Counted from the stretch's first letter, positions 7,037-14,605 are shown. The stretch: 15,525 bases of DNA from Gammaproteobacteria bacterium (GCA_018263405.1 JAANXG010000013.1:1-15525); one strand, 5' to 3'. Translations and numbers: made by a program. The notes: generated from the letters alone by a model not told the origin.

Positions 7037-7684
7037 GTGCGCCGCGAAGGCCGCATTACACGCGCCCAGCAGCGGGCATTGTCGGAATACTGGAGTCAAT
7101 ACGGCCTGGATCCGCGGGGCCGATATTTTCACTGGGACCGGGTGTTCGGGCGGGAGGCGCCGCTCGTTTGCGAAATAGGCTTTGGTAACGGCCAGGCATT
7201 GCTGGAAATGGCTCGGGACGCCCCGGATTGCAATTTTATCGGTGTCGAAGTGTACCGGCCCGGCGTCGGCGCCTTTTTGCTGCGGCTGAAAGAAGCCGGC
7301 ATCGGGAATGTGCGCGTCACCATCACCGATGCCGGCGACTTTCTGCGCGAATGCGTCGCCCCCGTTTCCCTGGATAAACTTTTGATCTTCTTTCCCGACC
7401 CCTGGCCCAAAAAACGCCACCACAAGCGACGGTTGATTCAGGGATCGTTTGTTGACCTCGCGGCTTCGAAACTCAAGCCCGGCGGCACGGTTCATTGCGC
7501 GACGGACTGGGAAGACTACGCCGCCTGGATGGTGGAAACCCTAAATACTTGCAAGATGCTGAAGGACGCAAGCACCCCGGGAAGGGACGCCGTTCGGCCT
7601 GCCGGCCGGCCTTACACTAAATATGAACGCCGGGGCGAGGGACTGGGTCATCGAACCTGGGATCTGGTTTTCGAACGAATATGA
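7037..7684 (+). CDS. trmB: tRNA (guanine-N7-)-methyltransferase TrmB (start uncertain)
   Basis: Methylates G46 of the tRNA variable loop using S-adenosylmethionine. From GTG at 7037 there are 215 residues. The SAM-binding motif is CEIGFGNGQALLEMA (about 45-59), followed by FIGVEVYRPG. The catalytic and tRNA-binding signature is FFPDPWPKKRHHKRRL (about 118-133), and a C-terminal TKYERRGEGLGHRTWDL recurs in the family. The frame before the GTG reads IRSF, completing the conserved IRSFVRREGRIT. The true protein therefore probably begins upstream, but there is no ATG, GTG or TTG in that frame back to 6863. A Shine-Dalgarno-like GAGGT (6963-6967) precedes TTG at 6973, which lies in a different frame. 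A small indel between about 6975 and 7022 would join the two. It follows thiG by 188 nt, as in several gammaproteobacteria. Confidence 0.93.
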   Translation: MRREGRITRAQQRALSEYWSQYGLDPRGRYFHWDRVFGREAPLVCEIGFGNGQALLEMARDAPDCNFIGVEVYRPGVGAFLLRLKEAGIGNVRVTITDAGDFLRECVAPVSLDKLLIFFPDPWPKKRHHKRRLIQGSFVDLAASKLKPGGTVHCATDWEDYAAWMVETLNTCKMLKDASTPGRDAVRPAGRPYTKYERRGEGLGHRTWDLVFERI

Positions 7685-7742
7685 TGGCTTCTACTCGTCA
7701 TCCCGCTTCGCCTGCACCGATACCAGCGTGCCGGCATCAACC

Positions 7743-8846
7743 ATGGTTGCGAATAAGATGAGTTCCGATGCCGGGTATCCATCGTGGTGGGATCCGTATT
7801 CCAACCAGCCATACAAGCTTGCCAACGACGGCAAGCCCCGTCTGACGGCGTCCAATACCGTTGAATATCTCAAAGTCGCCGCTACCGCTCTGGCGATTTC
7901 TCCGCGCCTGTTGTGGCGTTTTGCGCGCACCAAGGCGACGCCTTGCAGCCGTCCGGCCACGCAGTTCGTCGGCCTTAGCATTACGCCTTGCGAGCGCTAT
8001 AACGAGCAGATCCGCAGCATGGTCGCCGAGCTTGGGGTCCGTGAACTGCTGATACGAATCCCGTCCTGGGATCTGGAGCGGTTGGACGCGTACGCCGATT
8101 TCGCCGAGCAGTTTTCGGATCATCACTTGCTTTTCAACATTTTGCAGAGCCGGGACAGTGTCCTACGCCCCGAGGTCTGGCGGAATGCATTGGAGGCGAT
8201 TTTCTCGAAGCTCCGGCACCTTTCAAGCTATTTTCAGATTGGCAACGCCGTCAATCGGAGTAAGTGGGGGTGCGCGCACAGCGGTGAATATCTGGCCCTG
8301 CTGGAGACCGCTGAACGCGTGCGGACCGCGCACCCGGAAGTTACGTTGGTGGGGTCGTCGGTGATCGATTTCGAACCCCTGGTGACTCTCCGCACGCTTT
8401 ACAACCGCCGGCGTTATCATCTCGATGTCGTCACTGCGCTACTCTACGTGAACCGCCGGGGTTCGCCGTACGGACGGCAATATCTGGCCTTCGATCTGCG
8501 GCGAAAACTCCGGTTGCTGCGCGCCCTGGTGGATATCGGAAATCGAAACGACGGACGGTTGTGGATTACCGAGTGCAACTGGCCATTGCTGCATACGCAG
8601 CCGTATACGCCGAACTCCGGGCACCCCGACCGGACCGTCGACGAGGCGACGCAAGCCCATTATCTCACCGAGTATTACCGGATCGCCTACCATTGCGGTT
8701 GGGTGGAAAAAGTCTACTGGTGGGAGTTGATCAACCCCGGCTATGGCCTCGTGGACCACCGCAGCGGCAGTCTGCGAAAGATGCCTTCGTACTTCGCGTT
8801 CAAGGCGCTGCTGGAAGGCGGTTTGCTTGAGCCACCAAGTGCCTGA
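7743..8846 (+). CDS. Glycoside-hydrolase-like TIM-barrel protein, active site altered
   Basis: 367 residues from ATG 7743, with no signal peptide, so probably cytoplasmic. The pattern matches clan-A glycosidases (GH5/GH39-like). The barrel core starts at about QFVGLSITPCERYN (74-87). The strand-4 motif is FQIGNAVNRSKWG (164-176), at the place where such enzymes have GNEPN with the acid/base Glu. The strand-7 motif is LWITECNWPLL (273-283) with the candidate nucleophile E277. It ends with KVYWWELINPGYGLVD (323-338) and a family-like KMPSYFAFKALLE. The acid/base position reads Ala, so ordinary retaining hydrolysis is doubtful. It could be a sugar-binding or pseudo-enzyme, or use another residue. 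Frames upstream overlap trmB (to 7623), but homology-like sequence begins near PSWWDPYSNQPYKLANDGKPRL, so 7743 or 7758 are the best starts. It is on the same strand as trmB, 58 nt away. Confidence 0.75.
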   Translation: MVANKMSSDAGYPSWWDPYSNQPYKLANDGKPRLTASNTVEYLKVAATALAISPRLLWRFARTKATPCSRPATQFVGLSITPCERYNEQIRSMVAELGVRELLIRIPSWDLERLDAYADFAEQFSDHHLLFNILQSRDSVLRPEVWRNALEAIFSKLRHLSSYFQIGNAVNRSKWGCAHSGEYLALLETAERVRTAHPEVTLVGSSVIDFEPLVTLRTLYNRRRYHLDVVTALLYVNRRGSPYGRQYLAFDLRRKLRLLRALVDIGNRNDGRLWITECNWPLLHTQPYTPNSGHPDRTVDEATQAHYLTEYYRIAYHCGWVEKVYWWELINPGYGLVDHRSGSLRKMPSYFAFKALLEGGLLEPPSA

Positions 8847-8860
8847 GATCTCGTCCAATA

Positions 8861-8950
8861 GAAGCCATCTCGTAAATAGATCTTTTTCCGCCATGCGTTG
8901 TTTCCGGATCGCCCTGGTGTCGAAAAAATCTCTATTTACGAGATAGATTC
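8861..8950. repeat. Inverted repeat between convergent genes
   Basis: The two 30-base arms, 8861-8890 and 8921-8950, are about 83% complementary, with a perfect 14-base core ATCTCGTAAATAGA (8867-8880 against 8931-8944) and a 30-base spacer. It separates the glycosidase-like gene (ending 8846) from convergent rpiA and supplies the rpiA TAA stop. It could act as a bidirectional terminator, since a T-rich tract follows the left arm, or be a REP/MITE-type repeat; the long arms favour the latter. Confidence 0.65.
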
Positions 8951-9592
8951 AACGCCCGATTCCGATCCCACGAGCAGCATGTCGGCACCCCGTCGGGCGA
9001 ATATGCCGTTCGCCACCACGCCGGCGATTTGATTGATCGACTGTTCCAGTTTGACCGGGTCCGGAATATCCAGATTGCGAACATCCAGAATCAGGTTTCC
9101 GTTGTCGGTATCGAATCCCTGCCGCAACATTGGTTGTCCCCAGATTTTGACCAGCTGGCGTGCCACGTAGCTTTTGGCCATGGGGATGACTTCCACCGGC
9201 AGCGGGTATGCTCCCAGCACATCGACCATCTTGCTTGGGTCGACAATGCAGACGAATTTTTCACTCGCCGCCGCGATTACCTTTTCGCGGGTCAGGGCGC
9301 CGCCGCCGCCTTTGATCAAGGAGCGATGCCGCGTTGCTTCGTCCGCGCCGTCGACGTACAAGGGCAGGTCCCCGGACCGGTCCAGCGTCATAACCGTCAG
9401 ATTCTGTTGTCTGAGCTTTTCCTCGGTGGCGTTGGAACTGGCGACCACGCCGTCTATCTTGCCTTTGACTTTGGGCAGGGCCGCGATGAAACGATCCACC
9501 GTGGAGCCGGTACCGACACCCACGACCATGCCGGTTTCTATAAAATCGAGAGCGGCCTCCGCCGCCGCGATCTTGGGTTTATCTTGTGACAT
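8936..9592 (-). CDS. rpiA: Ribose-5-phosphate isomerase A
   Basis: Interconverts ribose 5-phosphate and ribulose 5-phosphate in the non-oxidative pentose phosphate pathway. The 218 residues match the family (219 in E. coli). Motifs are VGVGTGSTVDRFI (24-36), the ASSNATEEKL loop, YVDGADEATRHRSLIKGGGGALTREK (79-104) with the catalytic acidic residues of DGADE and the catalytic Lys of the KGGGGALTREK loop, and a C-terminal EQSINQIAGVVANGIFARRGADMLLVG. The ATG at 9590-9592 is the normal family start (MSQDKPK). Its last codons and stop lie within the inverted repeat at 8861-8950, so the extreme C-terminus (VESIS) is probably repeat-derived. It is divergent from ilvA across 156 bp that hold another inverted repeat. 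Confidence 0.97.
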   Translation of the reverse strand: MSQDKPKIAAAEAALDFIETGMVVGVGTGSTVDRFIAALPKVKGKIDGVVASSNATEEKLRQQNLTVMTLDRSGDLPLYVDGADEATRHRSLIKGGGGALTREKVIAAASEKFVCIVDPSKMVDVLGAYPLPVEVIPMAKSYVARQLVKIWGQPMLRQGFDTDNGNLILDVRNLDIPDPVKLEQSINQIAGVVANGIFARRGADMLLVGSESGVESIS

Positions 9593-9600
9593 CTGCGGGT

Positions 9601-9660
9601 AACGTGTTAATCAGTGAATTGGCCATAATCCGTGTCCGACTGATATCAAGATAACACGTT
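9601..9660. promoter_or_regulatory. Inverted repeat in rpiA-ilvA intergenic region
   Basis: AACGTGTTA (9601-9609) pairs with TAACACGTT (9652-9660), and the adjoining ATCAGT (9610-9615) pairs with ACTGAT (9639-9644), leaving a 7-base bulge on the right side. It sits 8 bp upstream of the rpiA start, within the divergent promoter region. It could be an operator pair, a 5'-leader hairpin in the rpiA message, or a small mobile repeat. Confidence 0.4.
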
Positions 9661-9748
9661 CCGGGCCAGTTCTTAAAACGTGCATGCCGGTCCTTCTCCG
9701 CCATTGGCCGGACCCCGGACTGCCGATACATCGAATCCGAAGAACCCT

Positions 9749-11260
9749 ATGCTCCAGGATTACCTGAAAAAAATTCTCACGGCGCACGTTTATGACGTAG
9801 CGGAGGAAACTCCGCTCGATTACGCCTCGATCCTGTCCGCCCGTTTCAACAACGACGTTTGGCTCAAGCGCGAGGACGAGCAGGCCGTGTTTTCATTCAA
9901 ATGCCGGGGTGCGTACAACAAGATGTCGCAGCTTTCCAGGGTGCAGTTGAAGAAAGGCGTTATCGCCGCTTCGGCGGGCAACCATGCCCAGGGCGTTGCG
10001 TTAAGCGGCCAGGTGCTGTCTACCCGTACCACGATTGTCATGCCGCGAACCACACCGAGCATCAAGGTCGATGCGGTGTCCATGCGCGGCGCTGAAGTCG
10101 TTCTGCACGGCGATAATTACGACGACGCCTACAGCAAGGTGCGGGAACTGGCCGCCAAGCATAAACTGACCTTCGTGCACCCGTTTGACGATCCGCTGAC
10201 CATTGCCGGGCAGGGGACTATTGGTTTCGAGTTGTTGAAACAACACGTTGACAATGTCCATGCGATCTTCGTGCCCGTGGGCGGTGGCGGCCTGATCGCC
10301 GGTATCGGCGCCTACGTCAAACAGGTCAGACCGGAGATCAAAGTAATAGGCGTGGAGTGCGACGATTCCGACTCCATGTATCAATCCCTTAAGGCCGGGC
10401 GGCGGCTGCGTTTGAAGGAAGTCGGCATCTTCGCGGACGGCACGGCCGTGCGCCAGGTCGGTAAGGAAACGTTTCGAATCGCGCGCAAGTGTGTCGACGA
10501 TATGATCCGTGTCAGCAGCGACGAAATATGCGCGGCAATCAAGGATGTCTTCGAAGATACCCGCTCCATTATGGAGCCGTCGGGCGCCCTTTCGGTCGCA
10601 GGCGTGAAGGCGTACCTCGGTCAACGCAAGCTCAAGAACAAAAGCGTCATTGCCATCACTTCCGGCGCCAATATGAACTTTGACCGACTGCGTCACGTAT
10701 CGGAGCGGGCGGAAATCGGCGAGCGCCGCGAAGCCATACTGACGGTAACTATTCCGGAGCGTCCGGGCAGTTTTCGTCAGTTCTGTTCGATTATCGGTGA
10801 CCGGAACATCACTGAATTCAACTACCGCTACGCCGATCCGGATCAAGCGCATGTGTTCGTGGGTATGCAGATATCTTCCGGCAAGGAAGTACAAGCTCTG
10901 ATAAAAGAGTTGCGCAGCCGCAGCTATCCCACCGTGGACCTGACCGACAATGAGATGGCCAAGCTGCACGTGCGTCATCTGGTGGGGGGCCACGCGCCTA
11001 CCGCCGACAACGAGCGCATTTACCGGTTCGAATTTCCGGAGCGGCCCGGCGCCTTGATGAATTTTCTCGACCGCATGGGACAGACCTGGAACATCAGCTT
11101 GTTCCATTACCGCAGTCACGGCGCCGAAGTCGGCCGCGTACTATGCGGTTTGCAGGTGCCTCCGGAGGATAAACGGCGGTTCCGGGCGTTCCTGAAGGAA
11201 ATCGGTTATGCCTGGTGCGACGAAACGGACAACCCGGCCTGTCGGCTGTTCCTGGGCTAG
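9749..11260 (+). CDS. ilvA: Threonine ammonia-lyase, biosynthetic (IlvA)
   Basis: A PLP enzyme that deaminates L-threonine to 2-oxobutanoate, the first committed step to isoleucine. From ATG 9749 (MLQDYLKKIL) there are 503 residues, close to E. coli IlvA (514). The PLP lysine is K51 in VFSFKCRGAYNKM. SAGNHAQGVA (75-84) and the phosphate-binding glycine loop VGGGGLIAG (177-185) follow, then ITSGANMNFDRLRHVSERAE at the end of the catalytic domain. Two ACT-like regulatory domains follow (about 335-405 and 425-500), each opening with FPERPGAL or IPERPGSF, as in the long isoleucine-inhibited form. The frame is open 23 codons further upstream to 9680, but that extension is not family-like. The TAG stop overlaps a 22-bp repeat. 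It is divergent from rpiA. Confidence 0.97.
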   Translation: MLQDYLKKILTAHVYDVAEETPLDYASILSARFNNDVWLKREDEQAVFSFKCRGAYNKMSQLSRVQLKKGVIAASAGNHAQGVALSGQVLSTRTTIVMPRTTPSIKVDAVSMRGAEVVLHGDNYDDAYSKVRELAAKHKLTFVHPFDDPLTIAGQGTIGFELLKQHVDNVHAIFVPVGGGGLIAGIGAYVKQVRPEIKVIGVECDDSDSMYQSLKAGRRLRLKEVGIFADGTAVRQVGKETFRIARKCVDDMIRVSSDEICAAIKDVFEDTRSIMEPSGALSVAGVKAYLGQRKLKNKSVIAITSGANMNFDRLRHVSERAEIGERREAILTVTIPERPGSFRQFCSIIGDRNITEFNYRYADPDQAHVFVGMQISSGKEVQALIKELRSRSYPTVDLTDNEMAKLHVRHLVGGHAPTADNERIYRFEFPERPGALMNFLDRMGQTWNISLFHYRSHGAEVGRVLCGLQVPPEDKRRFRAFLKEIGYAWCDETDNPACRLFLG

Positions 11261-11279
11261 GAGCCTGTCGGACTTAGGA
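11258..11279 (+). repeat. 22-bp dispersed repeat, copy B
   Basis: Identical over 22 bases to the minus strand of 87-108. It begins at the ilvA TAG stop and runs into the gap before the phosphopantetheinyl transferase gene. Here it sits just after an intact gene, whereas copy A truncates one. Only two full copies are in the window. Confidence 0.7.
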
Positions 11280-11302
11280 GAAATCTACTGCGGCGAGCAC
11301 CG

Positions 11303-12109
11303 ATGACCGATCCGATCGACTGGCATATCGTCGCGGACGTGCCGCCCCTGGAGCCGGGTGAGGTGCATCTGTGGTGGCAGGATCTGAACTCGGTTCGCCT
11401 GGACCTCGAATCGCTCGAGGTTTTGTTGAGTCGACGAGAAAGCGCTCGGGGGCGGCGGTTCAAAGTGCGCCACGCGAGGCGTGAATTCACCGCCGCCCGC
11501 GGAATTTTGAAGCTGATCTTGTCCCGATACCTGAACCGCCCGCCGACAGAGCTTGAGTTCCGTTACGGCCCGCTCGGCAAGCCTTCAATGCCGGCCCAAG
11601 CCGGCGGCGATGAATTGTGTTTCAACTACTCGGACACGGAAGGGTTTGCCCTTTACGCGTTCGCCTGGAACCGGGAGTTGGGTGTGGACCTGGAAGCGCT
11701 GTCGCGGCAGGTCCGTTTCCAGCGGATCATCGAGCGCCGCTTTGCCCGTAAAGAGTCCGCCGCGTTGCTGGGGCTGCCCGAGGGGGAGCGCCGCCGGATG
11801 TTTCTGGCCTGTTGGACGCGCAAGGAAGGCTACGGCAAGGCGCTGGGTGTCGGTATCCGTTTCCCCTTCGACTGCCGGGAACTGTGCGAGGACTGTTACT
11901 CATCGCCTCTGGCCGTCGACGACCACGTCAACGGGAATGCCTGGGATATTCATCAACTTTACCCGTCGGACGATTTCGTCGCGGCGCTCGTCCATCCGCG
12001 CCGGCCATTGCGGCAACGGTATTTTCGTTTGCGGGAACTGGAACTCTCAATAATCCTACCGCCACATCATCGCCGGCGCTGCCCCAACTCACCGGTGTCG
12101 ACCGCATAA
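11303..12109 (+). CDS. 4'-phosphopantetheinyl transferase, Sfp type
   Basis: Transfers 4'-phosphopantetheine from CoA to a conserved serine of acyl, peptidyl or aryl carrier proteins. Of 268 residues, the Sfp/Gsp core shows RRFKVRHARREFTAARGILKLILS (about 51-74), YGPLGKP (88-94), the Mg-binding GVDLEAL (127-133) and the signature WTRKEGYGKALGVG (171-184) with E175 and K179. The usual FNLSHS reads FNYSDT here (107-112), losing the common His. The last 25 or so residues (after FRLRELE) look unstructured and may be extra. No polyketide, peptide-synthetase or fatty-acid synthase genes are nearby, so its carrier protein is unknown. The ATG at 11303 lacks a close Shine-Dalgarno. It is 42 nt downstream of ilvA on the same strand. 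Confidence 0.9.
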   Translation: MTDPIDWHIVADVPPLEPGEVHLWWQDLNSVRLDLESLEVLLSRRESARGRRFKVRHARREFTAARGILKLILSRYLNRPPTELEFRYGPLGKPSMPAQAGGDELCFNYSDTEGFALYAFAWNRELGVDLEALSRQVRFQRIIERRFARKESAALLGLPEGERRRMFLACWTRKEGYGKALGVGIRFPFDCRELCEDCYSSPLAVDDHVNGNAWDIHQLYPSDDFVAALVHPRRPLRQRYFRLRELELSIILPPHHRRRCPNSPVSTA

Positions 12110-12244
12110 AATCCACAGGTACGGGAATGACTTCGGCACTGGCGTGCTGAAACGGCCCGGTCGCGGCGCATACAGTCCGACACGGCGCCTTTGGCTGGGC
12201 GCGGCGGGCGGTAGTCCCCGGTCGAGTCAAGTTGTGGCAAGAAA

Positions 12245-12280
12245 ATAACTAATAGTTATATAAATATCAATATTTATACT
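12245..12280 (+). promoter_or_regulatory. Palindromic LysR-type operator and promoter upstream of sulfite reductase
   Basis: An AT-rich patch in otherwise GC-rich DNA. ATAACTAATAGTTAT (12245-12259) is a perfect 15-bp palindrome containing the LysR-type T-N11-A pattern. ATAAATA-TCAA-TATTTAT (12260-12277) follows immediately. TATACT (12275-12280) is a good -10 box, and the -35 position inside the first palindrome is poor, as at activator-dependent promoters. CysB is the obvious candidate regulator given the sulfite reductase downstream; that is inference. No TPP-, SAM- or other riboswitch is recognised in the leader. Confidence 0.5.
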
Positions 12281-12361
12281 TTTTTATTCTTAAGCAAAAT
12301 CAATAGTATCTGCCGGAACTGGGCTTTGTCAGAGCTTAAATCCCGGATGACGGCGGTAGCC

Positions 12362-14071
12362 ATGTATCAGTACGACGACATCGATCGATCATTGGTGAAT
12401 CAGCGGGTGGCACAGTTTCGCGGCCAGGTCGATCGATATCTGAACGGGGAACTCACCGACGACGAATTCAAGCAGCTACGATTGAGGAACGGGCTATATT
12501 TGCAGCGCCACGCCCATATGCTGCGGGTAGCCATACCTTATGGCCTGCTAAGTTCCGGGCAGATGCGCACACTGGGCCGAATCTCCGAAAAATACGACCA
12601 CGGTTACGGCCACTTCACGACGCGCCAGAATATTCAATACAACTGGCCCGAACTGAAAGACGTCCCCGATATTCTACAAGAACTGGCCGACGTCGACATG
12701 CACGCCATTCAGACCAGCGGCAACTGTATCCGCAACGTTACCAGCGACCACCTTGCCGGCGTGGCCAAGGACGAAATCGAGGACCCGCGGCCGTACTGCG
12801 AGATTATCCGCCAATGGTCCAGCCTGCATCCGGAGTTTTCCTGGTTGCCGCGAAAATTCAAGATCGCGGTGACCGGTGGCGAGCGGGACCGGGCGGCCAT
12901 AAAGTTTCACGACATCGGGCTCCGCGTCGTGACCGATGAACAACGCGAGCCCGGTTTCGAGGTCTGGGTCGGGGGCGGCATGGGTCGCACCCCGGTGGTG
13001 GGCAAGTTGATCCGCGGGTTTCTGCCGCGCCGGCATCTGCTGTCCTACCTGGAAGCGATCCTGCGGATCTACAATCTACTCGGCCGCCGGGACAATCTCC
13101 ACAAGGCGAGGATCAAGATACTCGTCAATGCCGTCGGCATTGACGAGTTCCACGGGCAGGTGGAGCGGGAATGGCAGAACATGCTCGCGGCCGGCGAATC
13201 GCTGGAGATCGGGCCGGCGGAGGTCGAGACCGTCGCGCGCCATTTTCGTGACGACACGCCGCCGGACGGCGGGGAGCGCGCCTCGGATAGCAGCCGGGCG
13301 GACCGTTGGATGCTGGATACGCGTTTCGCCGACTGGCACCGGCACAACACCCTGGAGCACAAGAACCCCGGCTACCGGATCGTCATGATCTCCCTCAAGG
13401 GGCCGGGGGTGGCGCCCGGTGACATCCGGTCGAGCCAGATGTACGCCGTGGCGGACATCGCCGAACGTTTCAGCCGCGATGAAATCCGCAGCACCCACGA
13501 GCAAAACCTGGTGCTGGCATACGTAAAACAGGCGGACATCGTTGAGGTCTGGCGTGAGCTCGACAAGCACGGACTCGCCACGCCGAACATCGACACTTTG
13601 AACGACATGATCTGCTGCCCGGGTCTGGATTTCTGTTCTCTGGCGAACGCGGGCACCATCAATATCGCCAGGCAAATCAACGAAAAGTTCGACCGGTTGG
13701 ACCGGCTTTACGGCATCGGTGAAGTCAAGCTGAAGATGTCCGGCTGTATGAACGCCTGCGGTCATCACGATGTGGGGCACATCGGTATTCTCGGCGTCGA
13801 TAAGCGCGGCCAGGAGTGGTATCAGATTACCCTCGGCGGCCGCGCCGACGATGCTGCGGCCATCGGCAAGCGCCTGGGGCCGAGCTTGCCCGGGGAAGCC
13901 GTCGCCGACGCTATCGAGCGGATTATCAACGTCTATATCGGCCGGCGCAAAGAAGGCGAACGCTTCATCGACACTTATGCGCGGCTCGGTATCCAACCCT
14001 TCAAGGACCAAGTGTATGTCAGTCATCATAAATCGAAAGATTCAAGACAATCAGTGGTCGCATCTGCCTGA
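12362..14071 (+). CDS. cysI: Siroheme [4Fe-4S] nitrite/sulfite reductase (CysI-like)
   Basis: Reduces sulfite to sulfide by six electrons in assimilatory sulfur metabolism (the family also includes nitrite reductases). From ATG 12362 (MYQYDDIDRSLV, the usual family start) there are 569 residues. In-frame ATG 12347 and TTG 12326 are alternatives. Two ferredoxin-like half domains and two siroheme/4Fe-4S domains are expected. Visible landmarks are RHAHMLRVAIPYGLLSSGQ, YGHFTTRQNIQYNWP, the siroheme-contacting TSGNCIRNVTSD, and the cluster ligands C419, C425, C462 and C466 (CPGLDFC and SGCMNACGHH). DUF934 directly downstream points to sulfite rather than nitrite as substrate. No flavoprotein CysJ is nearby, so electrons may come from ferredoxin or an unlinked reductase. 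The gene is preceded by an AT-rich palindromic promoter region. Confidence 0.93.
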   Translation: MYQYDDIDRSLVNQRVAQFRGQVDRYLNGELTDDEFKQLRLRNGLYLQRHAHMLRVAIPYGLLSSGQMRTLGRISEKYDHGYGHFTTRQNIQYNWPELKDVPDILQELADVDMHAIQTSGNCIRNVTSDHLAGVAKDEIEDPRPYCEIIRQWSSLHPEFSWLPRKFKIAVTGGERDRAAIKFHDIGLRVVTDEQREPGFEVWVGGGMGRTPVVGKLIRGFLPRRHLLSYLEAILRIYNLLGRRDNLHKARIKILVNAVGIDEFHGQVEREWQNMLAAGESLEIGPAEVETVARHFRDDTPPDGGERASDSSRADRWMLDTRFADWHRHNTLEHKNPGYRIVMISLKGPGVAPGDIRSSQMYAVADIAERFSRDEIRSTHEQNLVLAYVKQADIVEVWRELDKHGLATPNIDTLNDMICCPGLDFCSLANAGTINIARQINEKFDRLDRLYGIGEVKLKMSGCMNACGHHDVGHIGILGVDKRGQEWYQITLGGRADDAAAIGKRLGPSLPGEAVADAIERIINVYIGRRKEGERFIDTYARLGIQPFKDQVYVSHHKSKDSRQSVVASA

Positions 14072-14537
14072 CGACGATCCCGTGGTGTCCGGGGACGTCA
14101 CGGTATCCCTTGGCCGCTGGATCCGGGACCGCGAGTCCTATGACGGTTACGGCGGTCGCATCGGTGTTCGCCTGTCGCCGGGGGATGCACTGGACGATCT
14201 GGTGCCGTTCGTCGACGGGCTCGGGTTGATCGCCCTGGAGTTTGACAAGTTCACCGAAGGCCGAGGGTACTCCCAGGCGTACCTGCTCCGTGAGCGGCAC
14301 GGCTTTCAGGGCGAGATCCGTGCGCTTGGAGCGCGCCGCGACCATGTCATGTACATGGAACGCTGCGGCATCGACGCCTTTGAGCCGGCGCCGCAGGAAA
14401 CCGCCGGCCAACTCCTCGGAGGGTTCGACGAGATCACGGAGCGCTATCAACCGTCCCATGATCGAATTCCATTGATATTTCGAAAGCGTGCACGCGGCAC
14501 GCGGGACGAATTAGACTTGCATGAGACTTCAGTATGA
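14016..14537 (+). CDS. DUF934 protein, sulfite reductase partner
   Basis: A member of the DUF934 family, found next to the siroheme sulfite reductase and cysH in many proteobacteria and presumed to assist sulfate/sulfite assimilation; its biochemical role is not established. From ATG 14016 (MSVIINRKIQDNQW) there are 173 residues, typical of the family. Signature stretches are VSLGRWI (the conserved Trp region), GVRLSPGDALDDL, LIALEFDKFTEGRGYSQAYLLRERHGFQGEIRALGARRDHVMYMERCGIDAFE, and a C-terminal TERYQPS. The start overlaps the end of the reductase gene by 56 nt, so the two are tightly coupled. Its stop overlaps the next start as ATGA, implying a third cistron was translated with it. That cistron is now only a stub. 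Confidence 0.9.
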   Translation: MSVIINRKIQDNQWSHLPDDDPVVSGDVTVSLGRWIRDRESYDGYGGRIGVRLSPGDALDDLVPFVDGLGLIALEFDKFTEGRGYSQAYLLRERHGFQGEIRALGARRDHVMYMERCGIDAFEPAPQETAGQLLGGFDEITERYQPSHDRIPLIFRKRARGTRDELDLHETSV

Positions 14538-14605
14538 GCTGTGTCGAGTTCGAACCGCTGGCGCGCCGCTTCGCCGACCAACACCCGGGCCTCGCATTTA
14601 TATAA
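14534..14605 (+). pseudogene. cysH: Probable 5' stub of cysH (APS/PAPS reductase)
   Basis: The ATG overlaps the DUF934 stop (ATGA), the classical arrangement for a coupled gene, and in many gammaproteobacteria the next gene is cysH. The frame reads 23 residues (MSCVEFEPLARRFADQHPGLAFI) and stops at TAA. The stretch FEPLARRFADQHP resembles the helical N-terminus of APS/PAPS reductases, but none of the catalytic body (about 220 residues) follows; the exporter gene begins 10 nt later. The simplest reading is a deletion that removed nearly all of cysH. A chance short frame cannot be excluded, because 23 residues are too few for a firm family call. Confidence 0.45.

Noticed and set aside
12173..12188. 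AGTCCGACA followed by GG-rich bases, like an inverted third copy of the 22-bp repeat downstream of the phosphopantetheinyl transferase
   Set aside because: The exact match is only 9 bases and the rest diverges; not enough to call a copy.
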